Part shown: one piece after another, positions 37,993-47,243 of the stretch
How the letters are laid out: every line of letters starts with the position of its first letter
Position numbering within the stretch: the first letter of the stretch is position 1
NCBI RefSeq assembly: GCF_001632805.1
Contig: NZ_CP007220.1
Location: forward strand, 2,170,001 to 2,234,000
Direction: 5' to 3'
Length of the DNA stretch: 64,000 bases
From: Mycobacteroides chelonae CCUG 47445
Lineage (GTDB): Bacteria > Actinomycetota > Actinomycetes > Mycobacteriales > Mycobacteriaceae
Made by a program: the position numbers and the translations under genes
The notes under the pieces: generated by a model
Database searches by the model: none
What the model was told of the DNA's origin: nothing
What the model saw: only the letters and a program-made list of their open reading frames with translations

Positions 37993-38826
37993 ATGACCAC
38001 CCGTAATACGTTGGTGGCCGCTGCGGCGACTGACGCCAATACCCCCGTAGCCACCCCGTCTTGGCGGGAGCGGATTCTCAACCGGCGCTGGGAGATCATT
38101 CGGTCTATTTCGCCGTTGGTGGTGCTGCTCATCTGGCAGGCGGGGAGTGCCTGGAGTCTGATCGACCCGGACATATTGCCTGCCCCGTCGACAATCGCCC
38201 ACGCCGGAATCGAGTTGATTGGCAACGGCCAGCTTGCCGAGGCGCTGCGGGTCTCCGGGATCCGCGCCGCCGAGGGGCTGCTGTTGGGCGGCCTGGTCGG
38301 AGTGGTGCTGGGAGCGGCGGTGGGTTTGTCGCGTCTTGTCGATGCCGTGGTGGACCCGACCATGCAGATGATCCGGGCGCTGCCACACCTCGGACTCATC
38401 CCGCTGTTCATCCTGTGGTTCGGCATCGGCGAGCTGCCCAAGGTGCTGATGGTGGCGCTTGGAGCGGCATTTCCGCTGTACCTCAACACCACCTCCGCGA
38501 TCCGGCAGGTAGACCCCAAACTTTTCGAAACCGCACAGGTGCTTGGGTTTTCGTTCTGGCAGCGTTTGCGTGTCATCGTCGTCCCCAGCGCGACTCCGCA
38601 GGTGCTTGTCGGGTTACGGCAGTCCCTGGCGCTGTCCTGGCTGACACTCATCGTCGCCGAACAGATCAACGCCGACGCCGGGGTGGGATTCCTGATCAAC
38701 AATGCGCGCGATTTCCTGCGCATCGACGTGATCATCTTCGGGCTGGTGGTCTACGCGCTGCTGGGCATAGTCACGGATGCCATTGTGCGGGTGCTGGAAC
38801 GGCGTGCACTGCGGTACCGATCATGA
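37993..38826 (+). CDS. ssuC: Alkanesulfonate ABC transporter permease SsuC
   Basis: Binding-protein-dependent permease of 277 residues with about six membrane segments. The EAA-type loop is seen at DPKLFETAQVLGFSFWQRLRVIVVPSATPQVLVGLRQSLALSW, and HLGLIPLFILWFGIGELPKV is typical of the SsuC/TauC/NrtB group. ATG 37993 is the most probable start; GTG codons further upstream are in frame. It heads the operon ssuC-ssuB-ssuA-ssuD. Confidence 0.9.
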   Translation: MTTRNTLVAAAATDANTPVATPSWRERILNRRWEIIRSISPLVVLLIWQAGSAWSLIDPDILPAPSTIAHAGIELIGNGQLAEALRVSGIRAAEGLLLGGLVGVVLGAAVGLSRLVDAVVDPTMQMIRALPHLGLIPLFILWFGIGELPKVLMVALGAAFPLYLNTTSAIRQVDPKLFETAQVLGFSFWQRLRVIVVPSATPQVLVGLRQSLALSWLTLIVAEQINADAGVGFLINNARDFLRIDVIIFGLVVYALLGIVTDAIVRVLERRALRYRS

Positions 38827-38836
38827 AAGGCAGATC

Positions 38837-39586
38837 ATGACAGCGGTTTTCGAGGTAGCAGACTTGTCGCGGCAGTCCGCCACGCCGGCAGCCGAGTTGA
38901 CGTCGGTCACCAAGCGGTACGGGCGTAATCGCGTTCTCGACGACGTCTCGCTGCGGGTCGACCGTGGCGAGATCGTCGCCCTGGTGGGCCGCAGCGGCTC
39001 GGGTAAGTCAACGGTGCTCAGGGTGCTGTCCGGGCTGGCCGGCGACCACGACGGTGAACGCGTGGTGTCGGGCGCTCCCGCAGTGGCCTTCCAGGAGCCG
39101 CGACTGTTCCCGTGGCGCTCGGTGCGCGATAACGTGCTGTACGGACTCACCCGCACCAAGTTGTCCAAGGCGGAGGCACTTTCCCGCGTTGACCGGGCCC
39201 TTGATGAGGTGGGGCTTGCCGACAAGGCGCAGGCCTGGCCGCTGACGCTCTCGGGCGGTCAGGCACAACGTGTTTCGCTGGCGCGTGCACTTGTCGCGGA
39301 GCCGCAGCTGCTGTTGCTCGACGAGCCCTTCGGGGCACTCGACGCGCTGACACGGCTCTCGATGCACCGACTGTTGTTGAACCTGTGGCGAGAGCACGAG
39401 TTCGGTGTGCTGCTGGTAACCCACGATGTGGACGAGGCGATATCGCTGGCCGACACCATCCTGGTGCTGGATGAGGGTCGGTTGGTGCACACATTGCGTA
39501 TTAGCAATCCGCGTAAACCGCAGGGCAAGCACGACACCGAAACCGAGAACTATCGAGGAGAGCTTCTTGCGCAGCTTGGTGTTTAA
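38837..39586 (+). CDS. ssuB: Alkanesulfonate ABC transporter ATP-binding protein SsuB
   Basis: ABC ATPase of 249 residues. Walker A GRSGSGKST, Q-loop FQEPRLFPW, signature LSGGQAQRVSLARAL, Walker B LLLLDEPFGALD and the H-loop THDVDEA are all present. It energises uptake through SsuC. It begins 10 bases after ssuC and its last 20 bases overlap the proposed ssuA start, pointing to tight coupling. Confidence 0.93.
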   Translation: MTAVFEVADLSRQSATPAAELTSVTKRYGRNRVLDDVSLRVDRGEIVALVGRSGSGKSTVLRVLSGLAGDHDGERVVSGAPAVAFQEPRLFPWRSVRDNVLYGLTRTKLSKAEALSRVDRALDEVGLADKAQAWPLTLSGGQAQRVSLARALVAEPQLLLLDEPFGALDALTRLSMHRLLLNLWREHEFGVLLVTHDVDEAISLADTILVLDEGRLVHTLRISNPRKPQGKHDTETENYRGELLAQLGV

Positions 39587-40592
39587 GTCCATCGTCAGCG
39601 CGACCGCGATCCTGCTGTCGTTGACGGCCTGCACCTCCGGCCGCGACGATAAGGGCGATTCCGCGGTGCCGCAGCTCGTCCCGCTCTCGGAGCTGTCGAA
39701 TCTCACTCTGCGCGTGGGCGATCAGAAGGGTGGCACCGAATCGCTGCTGCGGGCGGCGGGGGAACTGGACAACGTGCCGTACAAGGTCGAATTCTCCACC
39801 TTCACTTTTGGCCCGCCGCAGATCGAGGCGCTGACCGCGGGCAAGATCGACTTTGCCGTCACCGGCAACACACCCCCGATTTTCGGCGCGGCGTCCAAGG
39901 CGAGAATCAAAGTGGTGTCTGGATATACGAATGACGCCTCCGGTGACCAGATCCTGGTTTCCGACACATCCCCAATCCAATCCGTGGCAGATCTGCGGGG
40001 GAAGAAGGTGGCTGTCGGGAAGGGGAGTTCGGCGAATGGTCATCTGCTACTGCAGCTGCAGAAGGCCAATCTCACCATCAAGGACATCCAGCCGGTGTTT
40101 CTGCAGCCCGCCGATGCGTTTACCGCACTGAGTCAGGGCCAGGCCGACGCCTGGGCGATCTGGGACCCTTACACGGCGCTGGCCGATAAACAGCTGAAGG
40201 TTCGTACCCTGGTGACCGCTACCGGCGTCGCGAACGGATACGGATTCGGCGTCGCCTCGCAGGTGGCACTGCGTGATGGTCAACGCAATACCGCATTGTC
40301 GGACCTGGTGCAGCGTATTGCGCGTGCCAGCGCATGGGCCCAAGCCCATCCACAGGAGTGGTATGGAAAATATGCCGCCGCAATCGGAATCGACCCTGCG
40401 GCAGCAGAGCTGGCGCAGGCACGCAGCCTGCGGCAACCAATACCGCTTACCGACGAGGTGACGGCCTCGGAGCAGACGCTGACCGACCTGTTCGCGCAGT
40501 CGGGCCAGATTCAGGGCAAGCCAACGTTCTCTGATTTCGTCGATAACCGGTACAACGATGCACTCAAGCAGTACTTCACCAAGTCCCAATAA
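39567..40592 (+). CDS. ssuA: Alkanesulfonate-binding lipoprotein SsuA
   Basis: Periplasmic-type substrate-binding lipoprotein, 341 residues. The lipobox is ILLSLTAC (lipidated Cys near residue 22). The solute-binding fold shows LRVGDQKGGTESLLRAAG, DFAVTGNTPPIFGAAS, LRGKKVAVGKGSSANGHLLLQL and QADAWAIWDPYTAL, typical of SsuA/TauA. TTG 39567 is chosen because GAGGAG (39555-39560) lies 6 bases upstream and the N-terminus then is a short positive n-region plus hydrophobic segment. It overlaps ssuB by 20 bases. Confidence 0.9.
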   Translation: MRSLVFKSIVSATAILLSLTACTSGRDDKGDSAVPQLVPLSELSNLTLRVGDQKGGTESLLRAAGELDNVPYKVEFSTFTFGPPQIEALTAGKIDFAVTGNTPPIFGAASKARIKVVSGYTNDASGDQILVSDTSPIQSVADLRGKKVAVGKGSSANGHLLLQLQKANLTIKDIQPVFLQPADAFTALSQGQADAWAIWDPYTALADKQLKVRTLVTATGVANGYGFGVASQVALRDGQRNTALSDLVQRIARASAWAQAHPQEWYGKYAAAIGIDPAAAELAQARSLRQPIPLTDEVTASEQTLTDLFAQSGQIQGKPTFSDFVDNRYNDALKQYFTKSQ

Positions 40593-40613
40593 CCCACAAG
40601 GAGACCAATTCCC

Positions 40614-41711
40614 GTGGCCGCCAAGTTCTTCTGGTTCCTGCCCACCAATGGCGACAGCCGTTCCATTGTGGGTGCCTCGCACGCGTCCTCGCATCACACC
40701 ATCCCGGTGGGTTACCGCGAACCGAGCCTGCGCTATCTCGGCGAGATAGCCCGCGCTGCGGACCGTTTGGGCTTCGAGGGTGTGCTGACGCCCACCGGCA
40801 CCTGGTGTGAGGATGCGTGGCTGACGGCATCGGCGCTTCTGGAGCAGACCGAACGTCTGAAGTTCCTGGTCGCCTTTCGGCCCGGTCTGGTGCCACCGAC
40901 ACTCGCCGCACAGCAGGCCGCCACATTCCAGCGATTCTCCGAAGGGCGCCTGCTGCTGAACGTGGTCAGCGGCGGCGACGACACCGAGCAGCGTCGCTTC
41001 GGGGATTGGCTCACCCACGACGAACGTTATGAACGGACCGGGGAGTTCCTGCAGATCGTGCGGGACATCTGGAAGGGTGATCCCGTCGACTATTCGGGCA
41101 AGCACTACACCGTGACCGATGCGCGGGTGTCGGAGCCGCCAACACCCTTGCCGCAGCTGTATTTCGGAGGCTCGTCTCCGGCCGCGCTGCCCATCGCGGC
41201 CGATCATGTGGACGTGTACCTGACATGGGGCGAGCCGCCCGCCGCGGCCGCGGCGAAGATCGAGACGGTGCGCGCCTTGGCGAAGGAACGCGGGCGCAGC
41301 CTTCGGTTCGGCATCCGGCTGCACACGATCACGCGGGATACCTCCGAGGCGGCGTGGGCCGTCGCCGATTCGCTCGTGGCGGAGTTGACTCCGGAGCAGG
41401 TGGCGGCGGCCACCGCGTTGCATTCGAAGTCTGAATCCGAGGGGCAGCGGCGCATGACGGCGCTGCATGGCGGTCGGCTCGACAAGTTGGAGATCTACCC
41501 GAACCTGTGGGCCGGTGTCGGATTGGTACGCGGTGGTGCGGGTACGGCGCTGGTAGGCAGTCATGAAGAGGTCGCGAATCTGATCTCCGAGTACCACGCG
41601 CTCGGGTTCGACGAGTTCATCTTGTCCGGATACCCGCACCTCGAGGAGGCCTACTGGTTCGCCGAAGGCGTGCTCCCGCTGCTCAAGAAGCGGGGAGCGC
41701 TGGCCGCCTAG
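40614..41711 (+). CDS. ssuD: FMNH2-dependent alkanesulfonate monooxygenase SsuD
   Basis: Flavin-dependent luciferase-family monooxygenase of 365 residues releasing sulfite from alkanesulfonates. It opens AAKFFWFLPTNGDSRSIVG and carries TGTWCEDAWLTASALLEQTERLKFLVAFRPGL, the SsuD hallmark with Cys, and LLLNVVSGGDDTEQRRFGD. GTG 40614 has AAGGAGA upstream. It is last in ssuCBAD; the flavin reductase SsuE is not present here. Its stop overlaps that of the convergent neighbour by four bases. Confidence 0.95.
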   Translation: MAAKFFWFLPTNGDSRSIVGASHASSHHTIPVGYREPSLRYLGEIARAADRLGFEGVLTPTGTWCEDAWLTASALLEQTERLKFLVAFRPGLVPPTLAAQQAATFQRFSEGRLLLNVVSGGDDTEQRRFGDWLTHDERYERTGEFLQIVRDIWKGDPVDYSGKHYTVTDARVSEPPTPLPQLYFGGSSPAALPIAADHVDVYLTWGEPPAAAAAKIETVRALAKERGRSLRFGIRLHTITRDTSEAAWAVADSLVAELTPEQVAAATALHSKSESEGQRRMTALHGGRLDKLEIYPNLWAGVGLVRGGAGTALVGSHEEVANLISEYHALGFDEFILSGYPHLEEAYWFAEGVLPLLKKRGALAA

Positions 41712-42595
41712 GTCAGATTCGCGCTTTCGTTGTCGAGATCGTTGCGCCGCAAACCCATTGGTGTCGACGCCGGTAGGTCACCGCCCGCGATGACCCGCCG
41801 GGTGATGGGGGTGAGCGCGTGAAAGAGCGCCTCCACCTCGGTGTCGCTGAGAATGTCGAGTACCGGCAGCGATACCCGGTCGGTTCGGTTCTCGATATCG
41901 GTCTTGAGTGCGCGTCCCTCTGACGTCAGCTGGCCACCGTCGTCGAGCAGGCCGCGCCGAGCCAAGCCCTCTTCGAGCGTGGCCCATTCCGTCTCGTCGT
42001 AGTCGCGGCTGCGCATGATGTCGGCTTTGGTCGCCCGGCCCGCCGCAACGTGAAACACGTTCGACTCACGGCCATCGATGCCCGCCGCGACCAGTGCCGC
42101 GACGTGGGCGTCGCCACGCTGTTCGCGTAGCAGGGTGGCGGCGTGCCACAGTGTCGCCAGGGGTTCGTCGGGCCAGGGCACGGCGGTGAGTGCGGCGTAG
42201 AGGGGGCGCCCCGCGGATGAGGCGTTGCGGGCCGCTCTGCCCAGTAGTTCCGTTGCGGTGCGTAGATTTTCGTCATCGGCCAAGCCGTAGCGCCGCAACG
42301 CCGCGACAGCGCCGGCCTGCCGGGCGGACAGTGCCTGCTGCGGGCTGACGGTTTCCCAGGCGCCTTCGAGGGACTTGGCGACCCGGAAGGAGGCGAAGTT
42401 GTAGAAGACGGCCTCGACGAGCCGTGGGCGCACTATGCCCAGGGGCGCCGAACGGGTGGCGAAGTATCCACGCCAGAATCCGCGATACCCGAGCTCGTCG
42501 GCCGCTGCGCGCGCCTCGGGTGCGAAGTAGGTGATGCCGTGGATGGGTTCGAATCGGTCGTAGAAGCGACGGGCGAGATCGATGGGCCGTGCCAT
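41708..42595 (-). CDS. SCO6745-family protein (helical, possibly winged-helix related)
   Basis: A 295-residue protein recognised by its pattern as a member of the actinobacterial SCO6745 family. The N-terminus is ARPIDLARRFYDRFEPIHGITYFAPEARAA and the rest is largely helical with many Ala/Leu/Arg. Near residues 205-240, EEGLARRGLLDDGGQLTSEGRALKTDIENRTD looks like a winged-helix wing followed by a helix, as in MarR-like proteins. The biochemical role is unknown. The alternative start is GTG one codon earlier. It is convergent with ssuD, with a 4-base overlap. Confidence 0.7.
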   Translation of the reverse strand: MARPIDLARRFYDRFEPIHGITYFAPEARAAADELGYRGFWRGYFATRSAPLGIVRPRLVEAVFYNFASFRVAKSLEGAWETVSPQQALSARQAGAVAALRRYGLADDENLRTATELLGRAARNASSAGRPLYAALTAVPWPDEPLATLWHAATLLREQRGDAHVAALVAAGIDGRESNVFHVAAGRATKADIMRSRDYDETEWATLEEGLARRGLLDDGGQLTSEGRALKTDIENRTDRVSLPVLDILSDTEVEALFHALTPITRRVIAGGDLPASTPMGLRRNDLDNESANLT

Positions 42596-42625
42596 CACTC
42601 TAGTGAATCATGCGATACCGCGGCA

Positions 42626-43717
42626 TCAATGGGAAACGTGTGCGGCTTTTTTCGCGGCTTGTCTTCTCGCCATATACATTTCGGCGTCGGCCTGCACCAG
42701 TAATTTGGTGACCGTCTTGGCCAGTGATTCCCCGGAATGCGTGACCAGATATGCCAGATTCGCATGGACGCCTCCCATGCTGGCTGTTACCTCTGGAAAG
42801 TCACTGGGTAATGGGGCAAGTGCCTGTTCGATGAGGCGCGGATATCCGAGATGCAGCGGCGGGTAAACGATAGAGACCAGCGCGAATTCATCCCCACCTA
42901 ATCGGGCCAGTAAGGTATCGAGGCCGGCGATTTGCCGCAGTCGCCGTGCGGTGCGTTTGAGCACCTCATCGCCCACGTGGTGGCCGTGGGTGTCGTTGAC
43001 AGATTTGAAATTGTTGATATCGATCGTGGCGACCACGATCACCTTGTCCGCGGTGGGGCTGGGCCAGCTGTTGCACGCCATCTCCAGGCCGTGCCGATTG
43101 AGCAGGCCGGTCAGATGGTCGTGGTGCACCACATGTTCCCAACTGGCGAGGTAGCGCGTGATCTGCTCGCGTGTCACATGGACCACCCACGCGGCGATCA
43201 CATGCGCGAGCGTGATGGTGACGAGCAGGATGGTCACGATGGGTATTGCCAGGTCAGCGCGAAGTAGAGAGCCGATAACGGCCAGCAGGGTCCCGAAGGC
43301 GGTTACCGCGGTCTGGACGAGCAGTACCGAGCGGCCGTGGATGACACACGCATAGGCGTTGACGGCGACGAGCCAGGCCAACTTGACGAAGGCAATTCCG
43401 GAGCTCGTCGCCACACATACGCCCACCGTGATCGCGATATCGCAATAGATGAGCCAAGCCAACGACTCGGCGTAGGTAATGGGTTTGCGCCGCGCATACC
43501 GAATGCCCCATCCCAGGGTGGGTAACGCGATGACGACGCATAACGTAGGAATGGTCGACAAACCCTCGACAGCCAAGGTCATCGCAGCGGCGCCGATGGC
43601 CACGGTACAAATCGCTGTCAGGATGGAAAGCGCGCGGAGCAGACCGAATTGCTCGAGCACCTCGACATTTGTCTCGAAGGTCTGTTTGTCCGTGAGCGGC
43701 GCGGGGCGACGATGCAT
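42626..43717 (-). CDS. Membrane-bound GGDEF diguanylate cyclase
   Basis: A 363-residue protein with about six membrane segments in the first 190 residues and a C-terminal GGDEF domain with intact active site (LARLGGDEFALVS, GGDEF at 274-278) preceded by HDHLTGLLNRHGLE and DINNFKSVNDTHGH. It should make cyclic di-GMP. The inhibitory RxxD I-site normally just upstream of GGDEF is missing (AGLDTLLAR instead). No EAL or PAS domain is seen. I chose ATG 43717 because the longer open frame would run over the divergent PPOX gene. The signal sensed by the membrane part is unknown. Confidence 0.88.
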   Translation of the reverse strand: MHRRPAPLTDKQTFETNVEVLEQFGLLRALSILTAICTVAIGAAAMTLAVEGLSTIPTLCVVIALPTLGWGIRYARRKPITYAESLAWLIYCDIAITVGVCVATSSGIAFVKLAWLVAVNAYACVIHGRSVLLVQTAVTAFGTLLAVIGSLLRADLAIPIVTILLVTITLAHVIAAWVVHVTREQITRYLASWEHVVHHDHLTGLLNRHGLEMACNSWPSPTADKVIVVATIDINNFKSVNDTHGHHVGDEVLKRTARRLRQIAGLDTLLARLGGDEFALVSIVYPPLHLGYPRLIEQALAPLPSDFPEVTASMGGVHANLAYLVTHSGESLAKTVTKLLVQADAEMYMARRQAAKKAAHVSH

Positions 43718-43828
43718 GACATGCGTTTTGCTTATGTCACCACGCCCTTTCGTTTCCGCAGCGTTGGGTTCAGTGAACCATGATCCGAGTCCGGTGCGCT
43801 TGTCGGTGCGGGCTCGTAGGGTGGTGCT

Positions 43829-44263
43829 ATGGGATTGAGTTTGGAAGAACGACAGGCATTTCTGGCCGAGCCCCATGTGGCGGCAATCTCGGTGAGTGCC
43901 GGTGCTGACCGCGCCCCGCTTACCGTGCCGATCTGGTACTTCTACACCCCGGGTGGCGATCTCTGGGTTCCGACGGGCAAGGGTTCGCGTAAGCATCAGC
44001 TCATTGAGGCTGCGGGTCGGCTCACGCTCATGGTCGACCGCGAACAGCCGACGGTGCGGTATGTGAGCGTCGAGGGACCGGTGACCAAGGTCGTGCCGCT
44101 CGAACACGACCAGCACCGACAGGTGGCTGCCCGGTACATCCCGGAGGAGTTGCTCGACGGGTACCTCAAGTACTCGGAGGGGTACGGCGAGCAGATTGCG
44201 GTCTATGTCTCTCCGGAGCACTGGCTCTCGGCGGACCTGGGCGGCCCGGAGAACTGGGGTTAG
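43829..44263 (+). CDS. Pyridoxamine-5'-phosphate oxidase-like (PPOX) family protein
   Basis: A 144-residue split-barrel protein (MGLSLEERQAFLAEPHVAAISVS, then PLTVPIWYFYTPGGDLWVPTG and VSVEGPVTKVVPLE). It is of the single-domain PPOX family, different in sequence from the three other PPOX proteins in this window. The cofactor and substrate are not evident. The gene diverges from the GGDEF gene across a 111-base gap without other visible features. Confidence 0.82.
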   Translation: MGLSLEERQAFLAEPHVAAISVSAGADRAPLTVPIWYFYTPGGDLWVPTGKGSRKHQLIEAAGRLTLMVDREQPTVRYVSVEGPVTKVVPLEHDQHRQVAARYIPEELLDGYLKYSEGYGEQIAVYVSPEHWLSADLGGPENWG

Positions 44264-44276
44264 CGTTCCGCGTTGA

Positions 44277-46202
44277 CTACCGGGGCAGCGGGAACTGTTC
44301 TGTTCCCGGGGTGCCTGTAGGTATGACGGGAAGCGTCAGCGCCGACGGATGCGCCGCATCGTGCAGGATTGTCTGTGTGGCGGAGCGCAGCTCATCGTTC
44401 TGCCCGAACGCGGCACCCGTATTCGGGTTGGGCGCGTACTGCGGGAAGTCACTGCTGGAAATTTCCAGCCTGATGCGCTCGCCGGTACGGAATTGGTAGC
44501 TCACCGGCCATATGTCGATGCGGTATCTGTGCGGCTGGCCGACAGGGATGGGCCGTCGCTCGGATAACGATTGCGCCAGCGAGGTTCGAACAATTCCGTT
44601 GTTGAGATTGACGGCGGCGCCATCGGATTGCACGGCAACGAGTTTCGCGGTGAAGTCGGTGTCCGGTGCCGAAGACGAAGCCCACAGGTCGACCGTGATC
44701 GGTCCGGTGACTTCGGTATCGGCGGTGAGTGGCTCGCTGGTGTACGTCAGTACGTCGGGGCGCTCTTCGATGGTGTTCTGGTCGTATTGGCCTTCCGGGG
44801 CGGAATCCGCGGCACAGCACGAGTGGCCGCCGGCGCTTGGCACCGGATTCGCCGGATCGTAAAGGTAGGTGTCGGGTGGATCCTCAGGTGTAGTCGAGTT
44901 ACCCAGCGTTCCATGGTGTTTCGCGCCGGGACCGCCGAGGTGATACACGGTCCATTCCGTCTGTGGCAGCGGCCAGGCAGGTGCGCTCTTCCATCGGTTG
45001 GCACCCATCAGGTAGTAGTCGACCCGGGGTGAGTCGGCGGAGACACCGTTGTCGATTCCCTTGAGGAAGTGGTCGAACCATGCCAATTGCAGTTCGTTCA
45101 CGGGGCTACTGGCGCCGGCCCCCAGGCCTTTCAACAGGGGCGAGGGATTCGATGTTTCGCGGCCCCAGGCGAGGTGATCCCACGGGCCGATGACGATGCG
45201 CTGATGCTGGCGCGCTTCCGCTGACCCGCCGCGGGAGGACATGCCGGCGAAGTTCTCCAGGCCTCCGCGCAGGAACGCGTCGTACCAGCCTTCGAAATGC
45301 AGGACGGGCACCTTCACGCTCTCGTACCGATCCCGAATGCTCCACCGCTTCCAGTAGCCGTCGCGGGTCGAATGGCGGATCCACTCGAAGTACCAGGGCG
45401 CAACGTGTGGATTGCCCGGCTGCATCGGTGGAAGATCCTGGTACGGAAGAAAGTTGAGCCAACGTTCCGGCTCCGTGGCGGCGGCTTCCAGCTCTCGGGT
45501 GGTCGCGTCGTCGCCGCGGTTCCTCGCCGCGGTGGTGGCGATTGTTTCGATCGCCCACGGCAACACGAAGCCGAGCCGGAACGCGCCGCCCTCGTAGGTC
45601 CAACCGTCGTAGTAGTCGGATGCGGTGTTGGACGGGACGATGGTTGTCAGGTGCGGGGGAGTTGTGGTGGCGGCGAGCCATTGCGTCGCGCCGACGTAGG
45701 AGGATCCGTACATTCCGACCTTGCCGGTGGAGCCGGGTAGTCCGGCCGCCCATTCGACGGTGTCGTATCCGTCGTTACCGTCATTGCCGAACTCGGTGAA
45801 TATCCCATCCGATGCACCCTGCCCCCGAACGTCTTGCACCACCACGAGGTAGCAGTGTGAGGCGAACCAGTCGGGAGTCTGGAACCGCGACGGCTTGATC
45901 TGGGCGCTGTCTTTGCCGTACTGGGTGCGCATCAAGATGACCGGCACGGGGTCCTTGAGCTTGGGACGATAGACATCGGCACGCAGTATGGTGCCGTCGC
46001 GCATGGTGGCCGGTACATCGGCTTTTTTGGCCACCGCGCAAGGACCTCGTCCGTCGGTAGGTGGCCAAGACGCAGAGCCTGGGTTCTCGGGGCCACAGCT
46101 TGTGAGAACGAGACTCAGCGTGGCGGCGAGCATTCCCAGACGTCTGGCCGAACCTGCGATCACCCCGAAAGGGTACCGAGGCCGGCTCGCTCTCCCCGGC
46201 AT
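44277..46202 (-). CDS. CocE/NonD-type hydrolase, probable lipoprotein (X-Pro dipeptidyl-peptidase S15 family)
   Basis: Serine hydrolase of 641 residues. The N-terminus has a lipoprotein signal (LGMLAATLSLVLTSC, lipidation likely at the Cys). The catalytic core shows VVVQDVRGQGASDG, the nucleophile in VGMYGSSYVGATQWLAA and a candidate His in VIGPWDHLAWGRET. The C-terminal beta-sandwich (from about residue 440) is the CocE/XPD-type domain (TEVTGPITVDLWASSSAPDTD). The family cleaves cocaine-like esters, beta-lactam esters or Xaa-Pro peptides; the natural substrate here is unknown. ATG 46202 is used, though an internal GTG/ATG nearer the signal could be the true start. Confidence 0.85.
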   Translation of the reverse strand: MPGRASRPRYPFGVIAGSARRLGMLAATLSLVLTSCGPENPGSASWPPTDGRGPCAVAKKADVPATMRDGTILRADVYRPKLKDPVPVILMRTQYGKDSAQIKPSRFQTPDWFASHCYLVVVQDVRGQGASDGIFTEFGNDGNDGYDTVEWAAGLPGSTGKVGMYGSSYVGATQWLAATTTPPHLTTIVPSNTASDYYDGWTYEGGAFRLGFVLPWAIETIATTAARNRGDDATTRELEAAATEPERWLNFLPYQDLPPMQPGNPHVAPWYFEWIRHSTRDGYWKRWSIRDRYESVKVPVLHFEGWYDAFLRGGLENFAGMSSRGGSAEARQHQRIVIGPWDHLAWGRETSNPSPLLKGLGAGASSPVNELQLAWFDHFLKGIDNGVSADSPRVDYYLMGANRWKSAPAWPLPQTEWTVYHLGGPGAKHHGTLGNSTTPEDPPDTYLYDPANPVPSAGGHSCCAADSAPEGQYDQNTIEERPDVLTYTSEPLTADTEVTGPITVDLWASSSAPDTDFTAKLVAVQSDGAAVNLNNGIVRTSLAQSLSERRPIPVGQPHRYRIDIWPVSYQFRTGERIRLEISSSDFPQYAPNPNTGAAFGQNDELRSATQTILHDAAHPSALTLPVIPTGTPGTEQFPLPR

Positions 46203-46218
46203 CTGCCCACGCCGCAGC

Positions 46219-46248
46219 GGACTAACGCACCCAGGAGTGCGTTAGTCC
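46219..46248. terminator. 12-bp perfect hairpin after the ESX-3 operon
   Basis: GGACTAACGCAC (46219-46230), six-base loop, GTGCGTTAGTCC (46237-46248), a perfect 12-bp stem nine bases beyond the eccE3 stop on the operon's strand. No T-tract follows, so it may terminate by a non-canonical mechanism, stabilise the 3' end, or be an operator for the CocE-type gene whose start is 17 bases further on. Confidence 0.65.
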
Positions 46249-46256
46249 ACGTGCTC

Positions 46257-47243
46257 TCAGACCAGTGCCGGCGTCTCGTTCTGCGGCGTGACGCTGTCGA
46301 GGAACTCTTCGGTGACCGGGGTCCCGGCTCCGCCGATGGAGTTGGGCGACAGGGGGTTCATCGCTTGCAGGACAGGCAGGTGATCACCCCAGCACAGCGT
46401 CAGCCCGGCCCATGGCGCGCGTGACTCTGGCTTCTCTTCGGTGCGCAAGGCGCACACCACGGTCAGCAGCGGAGCATCGGTGGTGCCGGTGAGCTCGAGG
46501 ACCGTCCAGCGCTCCGGCAGTGGGGCACTCCAGATACTTCCGAGCGTGTTGGGCAGATCGTCGTTCACCGTGGCGCGGTAGGCGGCCAGGTATCCGTGAT
46601 TGTCGGCGACGGCGCGGGAGCCCTCTTTGACTTCCTCCGGCAGCGGCGTGCCGGGGTTCTCGGCGGCATTGACCTGCCACCCCAGTTCGCGTAGGTGATC
46701 GGAGAGCCGGCGTCCCACGATATCGGCGGTCTCGCGCAACGGGATTCGGGATGAACGTGCCTGCAATGCCGCGAGGTTGTCCGCTGCGCTCAGAGTCAGG
46801 CTCACCCAGGTCTTGTTCTCGGTGCCGGCGATACCGACTGTGGTCACCCGGATTGATGAGCAACGTACGCCGTAGCGATCCAGGTATCCGGATAGGAGCC
46901 CGAGCGGTATCTCCTCATCAGATGCGGGTGCCGTGAGTTCGAGTGCCACTGTGGTGCGTGCGTCGACGCCCGCCGCGACAATCTGAGCGGTGTTCGCGGA
47001 GGACCGGCCAGAGATTCTGCGGGTCAGCAGTTTGGTGAATCGTCCGAGAATGTCAGTGAGGAAGGTGCCACGCCACCACACCAGCAGCACCAGTGCCAGC
47101 ACCCCGGCGGTGATGGCGATCCAGCGGTCGGCGGGGTCACGGCGGTAGAGGGCGAACGCACCCGCCGCGACCAGCGTCGCCACCAGGGTCAACCGCAGCG
47201 TGCGCGGCACCGGGGGGCGATATAGCTTCACGTTCTTACTCAC
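46257..47243 (-). CDS. eccE3: ESX-3 component EccE3
   Basis: EccE subunit of the ESX-3 membrane complex, 328 residues, with two N-terminal membrane segments (LTLVATLVAAGAFALY and WIAITAGVLALVLLVWW) and a long soluble domain (TWVSLTLSAADNLAALQ, ELGWQVNAAENPG, WTVLELTG). EccE sits on the outside of the hexameric complex next to the MycP protease. GTG 47243 overlaps the mycP3 stop by eight bases; the frame continues nine codons upstream but that would enter mycP3. It is the last gene of the ESX-3 operon. Confidence 0.93.
   Translation of the reverse strand: MSKNVKLYRPPVPRTLRLTLVATLVAAGAFALYRRDPADRWIAITAGVLALVLLVWWRGTFLTDILGRFTKLLTRRISGRSSANTAQIVAAGVDARTTVALELTAPASDEEIPLGLLSGYLDRYGVRCSSIRVTTVGIAGTENKTWVSLTLSAADNLAALQARSSRIPLRETADIVGRRLSDHLRELGWQVNAAENPGTPLPEEVKEGSRAVADNHGYLAAYRATVNDDLPNTLGSIWSAPLPERWTVLELTGTTDAPLLTVVCALRTEEKPESRAPWAGLTLCWGDHLPVLQAMNPLSPNSIGGAGTPVTEEFLDSVTPQNETPALV

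Noticed and set aside
40047..41639. 530-codon open frame on the minus strand
   Set aside because: Antisense to ssuA and ssuD; low-complexity composition, no family motif.
42626..44221. Long N-terminal extension of the GGDEF gene to 44221
   Set aside because: It would read antisense through the PPOX gene; the ATG at 43717 starts just before the membrane helices and leaves a normal divergent promoter gap.
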